Positions 24,208-35,536 of a stretch of 64,000 nt of DNA are shown here, one piece after another. Numbering within the stretch: the first letter of the stretch is position 1; the number at the start of each line of letters is the position of its first letter. The position numbers were made by a program, and so were the translations under genes. The notes beneath the pieces were generated by a model. That model was not told the origin of the DNA. It saw only the letters and a program-made list of their open reading frames with translations, and made no database searches. This DNA is from Tipula vernalis (taxonomy: Eukaryota; Arthropoda; Insecta; Diptera; Tipulidae), in the NCBI GenBank assembly GCA_958295665.1, contig OY282559.1:258546245-258610244 (forward strand), in the 5' to 3' direction.

Positions 24208-24444
24208 TTGTTGAACTGGACTAGATTAGACGTCGGTTGTTTTAATCTGGACTATGTGTGGTGCGTTACACGCAAAAATCAGATTGGCTCCAAGCAAAAT
24301 TTAAAACGAAGGATGCATTTCGCAAAACAACACCTGTACAAACCATTGGTGTTTTGGAACAAATTTCTTTGGAGAGGCAAATTAATGGATTCCAAATACA
24401 CCAGATTAGAACTAATACTCAAATGGACCAACACACGTGTATAA
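24208..24444 (+). pseudogene. Probable Tc1-like transposase remnant
   Basis: LKRRMHFAKQHLYKPLVFWN followed by KFLWRGK resembles the Tc1 block R..RL.FAKEH......W..VLWSDESK, just upstream of the first catalytic Asp, which is lost here (RGK in place of SDE). No other transposase motif is recognisable around it. Short and decayed. Confidence 0.5.
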
Positions 24445-25735
24445 GGATTCATTTATTTTCCTACAGAATAACGGTCCTAAACAAACTGCAAAGTTAGTGC
24501 AGTATTGGTTTAAGAAGAGTTCCAGGAATTCATAGCAGCTATTTCGTCATGTGAAGGAACTCTCACTCTATGCGCACTAAAAGGTTTTAAACCACATAAA
24601 TTGGCTGATCAGGATCAGATTATACCAGAAGGAGTACTGGACTCAGGATAATGTGGTCTTTATCCCGAAAGCGGCTATTGGATATATATATATATATAGA
24701 GCAACAATAAGAGCCAGTAAGTGGGTACTATCTCGGCATGCGTACGTCTAGGTCTAAAAAAAATCGCACGCCTTTTGGAAACAATGTCAACATGTAATTT
24801 TGGTACGGCCTAGGGAAAATAAATAACCAAATGTCATTCATATCGAACAAAACCACAACAACATAAAAAAGCAAAATCAGTTTTCAATTTAATGGAATTT
24901 TGAAATAATTCTTGCTTATCGTATTAAATATTATTTCAAAAGTGTCAGTGATTCTTATAAATTTAAATTATAAAAACATTTTGTGATTAAAAACGTTATA
25001 CCATATAAATAAAAACCTAACCTAAAAGTTTCACTGGAAATAACAAAGTGTTGTGTACATTATCTTAACATACAGTAAATAAGTGTGAAAATTACTGTTG
25101 TAAGTGCAATAAAAGACCAACAAAATGCAAAAAGCAAACCAATACCGCAGTCAAGTGCACGAATGTAAGTCTCAAATTTTTTTACAAAATTATAATCGGG
25201 TGTTGTTTGCTTGAAGGATTACGGTGAAACCGTATTAAAACAATAAGTGTCAAGTGCGACGGGTTAGTTAATAACATTTAATTTTATTTGCTATATTATT
25301 ATTATTAAAGAAATTATTCTCTACAGGTGTTTCCCTTAGCACTGTGTACAATATTCTAAAAGAAGCCGCTGTTCAGATGCAGAATGATGTAGTGAAATAT
25401 ACCGCATCAAATGACCAGCCATCATACTGTAAAAATAAGCCGAAAGTGAAAAGTCGATAATGCAGAGTGTGTTAGTCCAGCCGAAAGTATAACAAAACTG
25501 GTAATGGAGATTGTCTAATCCCAGCCGAAAGTAAAAAAGTCGATAATGCAGATTATGATATAACATTCCAGCCGAAAATAAAAAATTTAGTAGTTATCAG
25601 CCGAAAGTAAATAGGATACATAGATTTAAATAAATATTTTTGGAAATAAATTTACGTGTAAAACTATGCTTCGTTGAAAATATCGGAAAATCAGAAGAAT
25701 ATACAAAATTAGAATTATTAGAAAATTTGTATAAA

Positions 25736-27205
25736 ATCAGCCTCTAGAGTGTTATGTCTGGAGATGGATTGCATTGATGTGACTTGTCAATAGCTATCGC
25801 AGGAAAAAAATTCAGTTCAAGTTTCCCGTGGGAAATCTCGGAAAATTCGATTTTCCAAAAATTATTAGAAAATTTATATAAAATCAGCCTCTAGAGTGTT
25901 AGGTCTGGAGATGGATTCAATTGATGTGATTACTCAACAGCCATCACAGGAAAAAAATTCAGTTCAGGTTTCCCGTGGGAAATCTCGGAAAATTCAAAAA
26001 AGTTTCCAGCCGCAAGTAAGAAATGGATGAATTAAATCAGCCTCTAGAGTGTTATGTCTGGAGATGGATTGCATTGATGTGACTTGTCAATAGCTATAGC
26101 AGGAAAAAAATTCAGTTCAAGTTACCCGTGGGAAATCTCGGAAAACTCGATTTTCCAAAAATTATTAGAAAATTTATATAAAATCAGCCTCTACAGTGTT
26201 ATGTCTGGAGATGGATTCAATTGATGTGATTACTCGATAGCTATCGCAGGAAAAAAATTCAGTTCAAGTTTCCCGTGGGAAATCTCGGAAAATTCGATTT
26301 ACCAAAAATGATTAGAAAATTTGTATAAAATCAGCCTCTAGAGTGTTATGTCTGGAGATGGATTGCATTGATGTGACTTTTCAATAGCTATCGCAGGAAA
26401 AAAATTCAGTTCAAGTTTCCCGTGGGAAATCTCGGAAAATTCAAAAAAGTTTCCAGCCGAAAATAAGAAATGGATGAATTAAATCAGCCTCTAGAGTGTT
26501 ATGTCTGGAGATGGATTGCATTGATGTGACTTGTCAATAGCTATCGCAGGAAAAAAATTCAGTTCAAGTTTCCCGTGGGAAATCTCGGAAAATTCGATTT
26601 TCCAAAAATTATAGAAAATTTATATAAAATCAGCCTCTAGAGTGTTAGGTCTGGAGATGGATTCAATTGATGTGATTACTCGATAGCTATCGCAGGAAAA
26701 AAATTCAGTTCAAGTTTCCCGTGGCAAATCTCGGAAAATTCGATTTTCCAAAAATTATTAGAAAATTTATATAAAATCAGCCTCTAGAGTGTTATGTCTG
26801 GAGATGGATTGCATTGATGCGACTTTTCAATAGCTATCGCAGGAAAAAAATTCAGTTCAAGTTTCCCGTGGGAAATCCCGGAAAATTCAAAAAAGTTTCC
26901 AGCCGAAAGTAAGAAATGGATGAATTAAATCAGCCTTTAGAGTGTTATATCTGGAGATGGATTGCATTGATGTGACTTGTCAATAGCTATCGCAGAAAAA
27001 AAATTCAGTTCAAGTTACTCGTAAAAAATCTCGGAAAATTCGATTTTCCAAAAATTATTAGAAAATTTATGTAAAATCAGCCTCTAGAGTGTTATGTTTG
27101 GAGATGGATTGCATTGATTTGATTTGTCACTAGCTATCGCAGGAAAAAAATTCAGTTCAAGTTACACGTGGGAAATCTCGGAAAATTCAAAAAAGTTTCC
27201 AGCCG
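25736..27205 (+). repeat. Direct tandem array in the left arm of the FB-like element (10 units)
   Basis: Ten units of about 145-154 bp begin at CAGCCTCTAGAGTGTTATGT (near 25738, 25885, 26038, 26186, 26333, 26487, 26631, 26777, 26931 and 27079). Each holds GGAGATGGATTGCATTGATG and TTTCCCGTGGGAAATCTCGG. Two linker types alternate: A (CGATTTTCCAAAAATTATTA) and B (AAAAAAGTTTCCAGCCG). The order A B A A B A A B A B points to an underlying three-unit repeat of about 448 bp. Confidence 0.93.
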
Positions 27206-27775
27206 AAAGTCGAATTTTCCGAGATTTCCCACGGGAAAATTGAACTGAGTTTTTTTCTACGATAGCTATTGACAAATCAAATCAATGCAATCCAACTCCA
27301 GACATAACACTCAAGAGGCTGATTTTATATAAATTTTCAAATCATTTTTGGAAAATCGAATTTTCCGAGATTTCCCACGGAAAACTTGAACTGAATTTGT
27401 TTCTAGCCATAGCTTTTGACAAGTCACATCAATGCAATCCATCTCCAGACATAACACTCTAGAGGCTGATTTTATTCATCCATTTCTTACTTTCGGCTGG
27501 AAACTTTTTTGAATTTTCCGAGATTTCCCACGGGAAACTTGTACTGAATTTTTTTCCTGCGATAGCTATTGGTAGATCACATCAATGCAATTCATCTCCA
27601 GACATAACACTCTAGAGGCTGATTTTATACAAATTTTCTAATAATATTTGGAAAATCGAATTTTCCGAGATTTCCCACGGGAAACTTGTACTGAATTTTT
27701 TTTCTGCTATAGCTATTGACAAGTCACATCAATGCAATCCATCTCCAGACATAACACTCTAGAGGCTGATTTATT
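27206..27775 (-). repeat. Inverted tandem array in the right arm of the FB-like element (4 units)
   Basis: Four units in reverse complement to the left array; CTCTAGAGGCTG recurs near 27309 (as CTCAAGAGGCTG), 27459, 27609 and 27759. The switch of orientation falls at about 27208, at a CAGCCGAAAGT motif. The right arm is therefore much shorter than the left. Confidence 0.93.
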
Positions 27776-29477
27776 TTCGGCTGGAATGTCAATAACATAA
27801 TCTGCATTATCCACTTTTCACTTTCGGCTGGAATCTTTCGGCTAACTTTAACAGGGTCCAGCCATCAACATCTACCGCTGCAGTTCAATTTGAATCACCC
27901 AGAAGATGAGCCAAACCAAGGTGCAGCACCATCACCAACCTGGATGACTTGAACCTTGGAGCGATTCGCCGGAAAATTCATAGTTTCCATTTATCGGATA
28001 AATCGAATATTACCTTGAGGAATTTACACGAGAAACTAAAATCTGATTTGGCTTTAACAAGTTCTGTTAATAGCGTGAGACGAATCATCAAGAAGCTCGG
28101 TTTTAAATGAAAAACTGCAAAGGACAACCGAGGAATCCTTATGGAAACAGATCCCATTCGATTGAAGAGGGTACAATATTTATGACGAATAGCGCAGTTT
28201 CGAGAAAAGGGATACTCTATCGTTTATATACGGATGAGATATACATCCACACAACCCACCATGCAAACAAACGATGGTGCGATGATAGCAACAGGAGTGA
28301 GTATTTGATTTGCGACAATTTTTAGTTTTTATCTTACAATAACTATTTGTTGACTTAAACGTTTTAGATATTGTATATCCTATGTCCAAAGGCCAACGTT
28401 TCGTCATAGTATACACCAGTTCAGAAGAAGTATTCATTAAGAAAGCTTTCCTTTGTTTTAAATCTGGAAAAAAATTTGGAGATTACCATGACGACATGAA
28501 TAGCGAGAATTTTTTACGATGGGTCATAACACAACTCATTCCAAATCTAAACCAAAGGACGGTATTGGTGATAGATAATGCACCATACCACAATGTAAAG
28601 CTAAATCTAGCGCCAAATTTGAATTCGCTGAAGCAAGACATGAGGACTTAGTTAGACGACAAAGGGATTCAATACCCAGAAAATATTTTAAAGTCTGAGC
28701 TTTATGAAATCATTAAATCAATAAAGAAAAATATACGGAGTTCAAGCTGGATAGATTAATGGAGCAACATTGTCATCGAGTACTGAGGTAACACATTTCG
28801 AAAATCAAATATATAAGGAAATTTAATTTTTTGTTTGTTTATTAGATTACCGCCTTATCATCCGGAACTAAACCCAATCGAAAATATATGGGGTATACTT
28901 AAAAATCGTATTGCGCTAGCAACCGTTGAATTCACATCAACGAAAATTGAACAAATTATCAAGGACGAATTTGATAAGGTGTCATCCGAGGAATAGAGAA
29001 ATACGTGCCGCCACATTTGGGACCAAGAAAATAAATTTATTCAACAAGAACACGTAATGGACCGTATAGAACAGACACTTCAAGCAATTAAGAAATGTAA
29101 TTTTAATTTAAAATTTGTATTTTTTTATGTAATGTGATTGTATTTTTTGTGATATTAGAATTAAATTAATTAATTATTTTAAATTAGAATTAATTTTGAA
29201 ATAAATAATATCGAATATCATGTAGAATAAGTATTTTTTTTATATATTATGTGATTTTTTTTACTTTTTGATATTTATGTAATTAAATTAGATTATTTAG
29301 ACCATAATTATTATGAAATATGTATGTAATAGAAACTTGATTTTCGGTACAAATAAAAAAATATTTTAATTAAATACAATTTTATTTATAAAGCTTAAGT
29401 TTGTGTTTTAATTGCATCCCAAAATTCCTATTCCATTTAAATACAAATACAACATAAAAATGTAAACAATAATTAGC

Positions 29478-30131
29478 GTGTTCCATTGGCGTTAGCAAAC
29501 TACTCACAAGTACTTGTATCTACTCGCAACTACTCATGCTCAAGTGATGGTGTAGTTGTTAGAAGTAGTTACGCATATAATTAACGAAAGAGGGATTTTA
29601 GTTTAAAAAATTCTAATAGATGGCTCTATACCAATTTTGGTTGTGTGAAACGTTTTGTTTTAACCCTAATCCAACCAAGGTGTGCCTTTTTGGCTCGTTT
29701 GATAAATGCATCGATTTTCAAAATAATGTTAATTTAGTTATAAGCTTGTATGTATTTTATTTTGAAACATTTCCGTACAACGTACTTGACTTCTACTCAT
29801 TCTCTGCAAACATTTTTGCAAATTATTTGATAAGAATTTGAATTTACTGACATAACAAAAATATGTTGGTTCGATTAGGGTTAAAAACAAAAAATGTTTG
29901 TTTATGTTTGTGATAACGCGCAATTGTTAAATCGTAAAAATATTTTAATTATTTTGTTGTTTAATGTTTTATTACTTATTATTATTATTAATAGATCAAC
30001 ATATTTTCTATTAAAGTCTAGCAGTTTTATTTAAATTGAGGTTATGTTTTACTACTGTCACAAAAATTTGCATTCCATTGAACATCTACTCACAAGTACT
30101 TGGCAGTAGCAAATTGTTTCCAATGGAACAC
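29478..30131. mobile_element. MITE-like element with GTGTTCCATTGG termini
   Basis: GTGTTCCATTGG starts the element and its reverse complement CCAATGGAACAC ends it. Both subterminal parts carry CTACTCACAAGTACTTG. The interior is AT-rich with no transposase. A weaker relative is at 33400-33695. No certain target duplication. Confidence 0.7.
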
Positions 30132-30599
30132 AGTGAATCATGAAGTATTATACTTAATATATCACTGTGTATCCGCCATATTTGTTCTGTCAGGATTCCA
30201 GCGAGATTTGAATACTACTATACTTAAGGGATTTTTTGAATGATTTTCAGTGGTCATTTCAAGGTTAAATTACGAAGTGGTATGAAATAACCTGCAAATG
30301 CTGAATTTTAATGGGGAATGACTCAATTGACAGTAGTTGGCATTAAGACTGTAGTGGCTCATTATGCGTGCTCCGCCACACTGTATCACTCACATACATT
30401 GGCGTCTGAGTTCACCCAGCCACCACTGCAACGTTTCACGCCGCTCAACGTTGACATTTCAATTTCGGAATATACGCATACAACCACTGAACTATATTTA
30501 TATATTTCACTGAATGTCTTCGATTTAGTGTATGAATGAAAAAACATTTTGTATTTTTTCTTCAGTTTGTCAGTTGCTTCATTCGTAAATACAATGAAC

Positions 30600-30727
30600 T
30601 TTCTGTATCTCGATTTTATAGGGATCGTCGAGATAGAGAACTGTCGAAATAAGGAGAGACCGAAAAAATAAGGAGATAGAGAAAAAATCGAGTTAGGGGT
30701 GATCGAGATACTGAGAGTTGACTGTAG
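30600..30727 (-). repeat. Possible pogo/Tigger-type terminus
   Basis: On the minus strand it begins TACAGTCAACTCTCAGTATC and continues with repeated CTATCTC/TATCTCGA phrases. A CAGT start next to TA with such text resembles pogo/Tigger ends. The partner end was not found, so this is a solitary, tentative call. Confidence 0.35.
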
Positions 30728-31914
30728 TAACTATTTCGAAATCTCAATGAAAAATTTAAGAAAATTCGGATAGAATCAAGAACAAGAAATCGTAATTATG
30801 AAGATGAAAGAAATGATGGAGTGTTATACTAGTGTGTTTTGAAGTAGATCAACGTTCCTTAATTCGATAAGCTGAACTTCAATGTAATGCATACTGTATA
30901 TTAAACAACGTAACAAATAAATTAGTTTCAATCAACTTAAAATTCTAATTTTTTGATAATAGGTTCGACAAAGCAAAGCATTGGTAATTTTCCAATGAAC
31001 CATCAAAAATCGTTAAGAGTTTTTACAAAACAATTTACAATTTTAGTATACATTATAGATGTGCATTTCAACACCTTAAGAGCATCGTTTAATATTTTGA
31101 CAATGTCAAATGTACTCCTTTAAATGAAGTTATATTTTAGAAACTGTTTAGAAACGTTTGTACAAAATGGTGCGAAATTATAAGCGTAAAACAGCAATGC
31201 AACAATCTTGTCAGGAACAAAGAAACGCGATCTAGTACTGCTCGAAAAAATGATATTAACAGAACAACATTGGTTATGCGATTAACGAAAAATTTAAATT
31301 TTAACACTAGGAATGCTCTCGTCAACACTGGTAGAAAATACCAATAAAATTTACCGCAAAACAAACTCTAAAGTAGGAACAGGAAGACGAATTGATATAG
31401 TATAGGTTGCATATGGATTTACATGCTAAAGTTCGTGAGTATACCAATTTATAAAGGCCAACAAAGTTTAACATCCATCTTCTTAGAATGATAACAACCA
31501 AGCTGGGATTGAATGGTTACGATGTATGTAAGTTAGCCCGAAAAGCCTCTTCATCCCGAAAAAAGGAGTTTTAAAACTATATAAAATGTGTCCCAACTGA
31601 ATACAAAAAAAGCCTTTTAGCACAAAAAAATATATAGAATGTATTAAAATAACAATCCATCCCGAAAAATAAAAAATATTTATCTGAGACACATACCAGT
31701 AAGAATATGTAATTTGTTGGCCAAGAATATTGTAATTCCTTGTAAATTCAAAAATTTTAGAAAACTTTAAAAATATATTTTTTAAATATTTATTAAAGTT
31801 CACAGGTTTAAAATAATGAATAAAGGCAATAGACTAAAAGATAAACATAACATTTGAAATTATTTTCGAAAAGGAACGAACAATTTAAATAATAATTTCT
31901 ATTTTAAATTCGTA

Positions 31915-32290
31915 AGTGACTTACCTACTGGACCGCCGATCATAGGGATTGCCGCGAGCAGGGAAAGTGACACGTGCTTGGCATATTTAGCTTTAACGAA
32001 ATTACATCGGTCACATTTCTCAACCAGGTAGAACTAATTATTAGTTGCCGTTTGATTTTGGCAATGACACTTTTTCTGGTAAATTCCCAAATGATTTACC
32101 TACCGTATCGTCGATGCTCGCGGCAATCCCTATGATCTGCAGTACAGTAGGTAAATGGTACTTGGGAATTCAACAAAAAAATTGTCACTTTCCATAAATC
32201 AAACGAACCAATCGGCCATAAATACAAAGTTATACATGGTTGACAAATGCGACCTTTGTCAAGATGAATTATCAAATCAAGATGAATTAT
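31915..32290. repeat. Nested inverted repeats, MITE-like
   Basis: GATCATAGGGATTGCCGCGA (31938 on) has its reverse complement at 32117-32140. Separately, ATTCCCAAATGATTTACCTA (32084 on) and its flank back to about 32010 are matched in reverse complement by 32143-32255. So at least two inverted repeats overlap. There is also a short tandem duplication GATGAATTATCA at 32265-32292. No coding content. Confidence 0.75.
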
Positions 32291-32384
32291 CACATATTTA
32301 ATTCAAATTATAGTATTTAACGTGATTTGCTTTCTCAATATTAATAATTACAAAATTATTAAATAGACATTTTTCAGATTCTAC

Positions 32385-32655
32385 AAAATAATATTTGTAG
32401 CCACAAGTCATAATGTCATAATTCGTGTTAAGTTTTAAGTTTTCAAATTCGAAATCTCTGAATTGATTTCATATCAAATCAATTTTTTGTAATATTCCGG
32501 CAACGGCAAACAACCATTATGATTTTTTTGAATCTTACAAAACATTGATGATAGGAAATCTATTATGGAGATTTCGAAGTTGAAAATGTGAAAGGGCATA
32601 ACTCGACTTATGACATTATGATTGGTGGCCACAAATATACAGTATCTGTGAAATG
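32385..32655. repeat. Inverted-repeat element, GTGGCCACAAG family, copy 1
   Basis: Left TTTGTAGCCACAAGTCATAA and the right block CATTATGATTGGTGGCCACA are inverted relatives, with CATAATGTCATAA in both arms and TTCGAAATCTC further in. It is related to 33135-33388, which shares the CTGTGGYCACAAG end. Confidence 0.7.
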
Positions 32656-32752
32656 AATACATACTCGCAACCTTTTTTTTTATTACAGGTAAAAATAAAA
32701 TCAAAACATTTTTCGGGACGGGGTGCTGTTATTTTCTTTGTACTTAAACGTA

Positions 32753-33122
32753 TATACATCACGATCTTGGGATTAAAACCGTTAAAGTAACTATTAAAGA
32801 ATTCAGTTCGAAATATTACTCAAAACTAGAAGCACATCCCAACGAATTGGCCAGGGACATACTAAAACAGCCGCAATTTAGACGTCTGAGAAGAACAGAT
32901 CCACTCGAACTGATGAACCTGTGAATTTAATTCGATATATACATATAAGTGTAGTCTAAATTAATTAAATTGTGAGCACTAACAATAAGTATTAACATTG
33001 GTTAAGACTTAAAATATGTAATAATTTTTAGATTAAGATTTGATTACTTCTTGTGAGTTTCTTATGTAGAAAGATTCAAGAATAAAGCCATTGGCAACAT
33101 ATAAAAAAAAAAAAAAAAAAAA
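32753..33122 (+). mobile_element. 5'-truncated Jockey-like retrotransposon (3' end, poly(A), 11-bp TSD)
   Basis: The insertion is flanked by ACTTAAACGTA at 32742-32752 and 33123-33133. It holds the last part of an ORF2 ending at a TGA at 32922-32924. The coded tail has KLEAHPNELARDIL and RRLRRTDPLELMNL, a C-terminal motif common in Jockey-clade ORF2 proteins. A 3' UTR of about 165 bp follows, then AATAAA and a run of about 20 A. Truncated 5' end, poly(A) and TSD are the usual mark of target-primed reverse transcription. The tail and duplication are perfect, so the insertion is fairly young. Confidence 0.92.
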
Positions 33123-33134
33123 ACTTAAACGTAA

Positions 33135-33388
33135 TCTGTGGTCACAAGACCTAATAGCTTATGTCAAATTTGATAATTTTTCTAGAGAGGTACATAAAGT
33201 TGAATATTAAATTCATTTTTCACTTATGACAACTAAATCTACTACGGCTTGCGACCATAGACTTCGGCCAAAAGGCATTACCACTTAAGTCAAATTTGGT
33301 GTAGTTAGAGGAGAGATACAAAACGTTGAATATTGAATATAATTTTTATCCTAAGTCGACTTAAGCTACTAAGACTTGTGGCCACAGA
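33135..33388. mobile_element. MITE, CTGTGGYCACAAG termini
   Basis: Terminal inverted repeats of about 35 bp: TCTGTGGTCACAAGACCTAA on the left against TCTGTGGCCACAAGTCTTAG on the right (reverse complement). It also has two diverged tandem halves, each with GTCAAATTTG and AAGTTGAATATT-like text. AAT flanks both ends if the element starts at CTGTGG, but the superfamily is not certain. Confidence 0.75.
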
Positions 33389-33399
33389 ATAATTGATGA

Positions 33400-33695
33400 G
33401 TTCCATTTGACGTGGCAAAGTACAAATAAGTACTTGGGGGTTGATAACAAATGGAACGCAGAAAATTAGTTGCGAAAATAAAATTTAATTTAAAAAAATT
33501 TACGTGCAACATGGAAAGTTGGAAAATTAATTATTAATTTGAAAACTGATCAGCCATTTCTTACCGATTAGTTGTACTAAATATTCTGGTAACGAAGTCG
33601 CCATAAATTCGAAAAGCAAACTACTCAAAAATTTAGCAAGAGTAGCTGCGTGCAGTCAGAAGTACTTGTGTGTACTTTGCCACGTTAAATGGAAC
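33400..33695. mobile_element. MITE, GTTCCATTTRACGTGG termini
   Basis: Left end GTTCCATTTGACGTGGCAAA; right end in reverse complement GTTCCATTTAACGTGGCAAA. The similarity continues through AGTACTTG. The internal AAATGGAACGCAG at about 33450 repeats the right end, so this may be two nested copies. It looks like a distant relative of the 29478 element (both TTCCATT...CAAGTACTTG). Confidence 0.75.
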
Positions 33696-33867
33696 GCAGC
33701 AAGTATTTTTCGTGCTGTAAGGCCTTTTTGTTGATCAATTTAGTGAGACCACATATAATTTTGTTGAAAAGGCCTTTTTCGGGATGTTTTTTCAGTGTGG
33801 TTACGAGGTTTTATAAAAAGAAATAACACCATTTCAATGGTGACGAGAAATTCACATTTATTGTATT

Positions 33868-34573
33868 TATGGTGCACCGATATCCATATTAACCGACCAA
33901 CGTACCAATTTTTTAAGCAAAATATTTATTAATGTCTCACGTCTGTTTAAAATTAACAAGATGAAAATGTTTCCTTATCACCCACCAACAAATGGAGCCG
34001 TGTGAAAAAGTCACTTGAATCTCGCTAATTATCTGCGTAATTATACCATTCATGATAAAAACGATTGGGACTATTGGCTCCCACATGCAATGTTTTTCTA
34101 TAATAGTATTCCACATAGTGTAACAAAATATATGCCTTATGAGCTTTTATTCGGTCACAAACCAATAATTCCCTCGTCATTTAGAAAGTCCATTCAGCCA
34201 TTATGTAACTAAGACGGCTACATTACACAGTTAAATTTTCGAATGGAAACTTCTTTTAAAATTGCAAGAGATAATATAGTAAATTCTAAAGAAAAATCCA
34301 AAATTTTGTATGATAATTCGGGAATTAGAATTATTGAAGAATGAAAGTCGCAAAGGCAAATTGTCTCCGTTTTGGTTGGGACCTTATGAGGTTGAGAAAA
34401 TCATCTCGGACGAAAATTCTATTATTAAAATCGGAAAATTTTTAAAAACAGTTTATAATATCCGATTGAAACAAAAAAAACCCAGCACAATAGATCTTTT
34501 AGGTCGCAATGCGAGGTGGCTTATCGCCCACATGGCCCTTCAATCAATCAATCAACCGATTGAAACAATATAA
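33868..34573 (+). pseudogene. Ty3/gypsy integrase, C-terminal fragment
   Basis: The frame gives YGAPISILTDQRTNF (integrase D block), FPYHPPTNGAV, then TGA where GAA (the catalytic Glu) is expected, and SHLNLANYLRNYT with WDYWLPHAMFFYNS. It then continues to PYELLFGHKP. After a frameshift the GPY module follows: KLSPFWLGPYEVEKII. Upstream pol domains are absent. Loss of the Glu codon and the frame break make it inactive. It probably belongs to the remnant whose purine tract is at 34808. Confidence 0.88.
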
Positions 34574-34807
34574 TAATGAATTAAATATTAAATAAGTTTT
34601 TGTATTAAAAATTGTTGATAACAAATGTATTAATTATAATTTAAAAAAAAAAAAAAATCTAACAATGTAAATTAAAAATAAAAAATTAAAAATTATTAAA
34701 TTACATTAATTTTATATACCATATTTACTTAATTTTATATATACTATATTACATTAATTTTATATACTATTGTAAAATGTTTATTCTTAAATAAAAAAAA
34801 ATCTTAT

Positions 34808-34817
34808 AGTGGAGGGG
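34808..34817 (+). promoter_or_regulatory. Probable polypurine tract and start of a 3' LTR
   Basis: AGTGGAGGGG is directly followed by TGTTATCGTTGAGTGAC at 34818, the layout expected at a gypsy 3' LTR. The LTR end is not identified and no 5' LTR partner was seen in the window. Confidence 0.55.
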
Positions 34818-35536
34818 TGTTATCGTTGAGTGACAAGACGCTAACTAGAGTTTCACTGTCGAATCGCACAACATTGTTATTAGATGATAATGTTGGGAAC
34901 AATGCCCAATATAGTAGATTCATTTTATTCTTCTTCAATAAATTTGTACTATTGTAAAATGAAGAAGCACTTTTAAATTGGCGATTAACCAATAAAAATT
35001 AAATTATTGTATAAAATGCATAAAAATAATAAATATAATTAAAATATTTTGGTTGTTTTCTAAATTCGCCGACAAACCACTCACAACAACTGGAGTAATT
35101 ATAGAAATTCATGACGTAACTTCCGTCAAAGTTCGATTTTTAAGAAAGTTCATAGAGCCATCAATTGAGAATGTAAACCTGAAACTTCCCAAACTTCCAT
35201 CTGGAACATCGCAATCAAAAATACTGTTTTTTGTTGACTTTTTATAAATCGCTGTCAAATATACCCCACTTTCAAACATAACCCTCTCAACAAAAAGAAT
35301 AAAAGGCCCAGTTACATAAAGAGCCAACCAAAACGGTAAGTTAAATATGCTTCTTCTTTTATGAAGTTGCGATTTATTTCACAATCCAATTACAATGCAA
35401 GATAATTTTATTTTATTTTTTACATAGAAATATTTGTTCTTCAGTTAAATATTTAGTTGAACGACGAAATCGGACAGGCAAATATTTAATCCTCCCGCTA
35501 CAATATCCATGTAAAAAAGAAATTTAATCAATTAAT
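34818..35536. other. Probable LTR remnant followed by unassigned sequence
   Basis: The first part may be the 3' LTR of the gypsy remnant. A short two-strand ORF overlap at 35053-35327 has slightly better codon texture than its surroundings but no recognisable motif. Confidence 0.35.

Larger units (their letters stand above)
25424..27857. mobile_element. FB-like foldback element with tandem-repeat arms, 9-bp TSD
   Basis: CCAGCCATC is present at both edges (25415-25423 and 27858-27866). Ends are inverted: ATACTGTAAAAATAAGCCGA on the left against the reverse complement of the right end, ACCCTGTTAAAGTTAGCCGA. Inside, both arms carry spaced CAGCCGAAAGT motifs and a TCGATAATGCAGA/GGATAATGCAGA block, then a long tandem array. 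Long inverted arms made of tandem repeats plus a 9-bp TSD are the published features of Drosophila foldback (FB) elements, which are placed in the MULE superfamily. The link to FB is by structure only. No transposase ORF lies inside, so it is non-autonomous. Confidence 0.9.
25125..29137 (+). pseudogene. Sailor-like (DD82E) Tc1/mariner-superfamily transposase gene, with introns, split by a foldback element
   Basis: Exon 1 starts at an ATG (25125-25164). A GT-AG intron (25165-25326) follows. Exon 2 encodes VSLSTVYNILKEAA, a helix-turn-helix end, then is cut at 25424 by a 2434-bp insertion and resumes in the same frame at 27858. It continues with NLDDLNLGAIRRKIHSF and SVNSVRRIIKKLGF (second DNA-binding part). 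Two more GT-AG introns are at 28297-28367 and 28788-28845. Catalytic residues lie in TDE (28231 on), VIDNAPYHN and LPPYHPELNPIENIWGILKN. I count 82 residues between the second Asp and the Glu, the spacing of the DD82E/Sailor group. Damage includes TGA at 27907 and two later TGAs, a 2-bp insertion near 28228, TAG at 28648-28650, a 1-bp loss near 28731 and TAG near 28996. Terminal repeats were not found. Confidence 0.87.

Noticed and set aside
25736..27775. CRISPR-like regularly spaced repeat
   Set aside because: Units are about 150 bp with no unique spacers, half of them inverted, in a eukaryotic genome; it is a foldback transposon arm.
30318..30539. 73-residue ORF as a small secreted protein
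   Set aside because: No signal peptide and no homology that I recognise; likely chance.
35053..35327. Overlapping ORFs on both strands as a possible host exon
   Set aside because: No recognised domain, no splice sites that extend either frame, and similar-sized ORFs are expected by chance.
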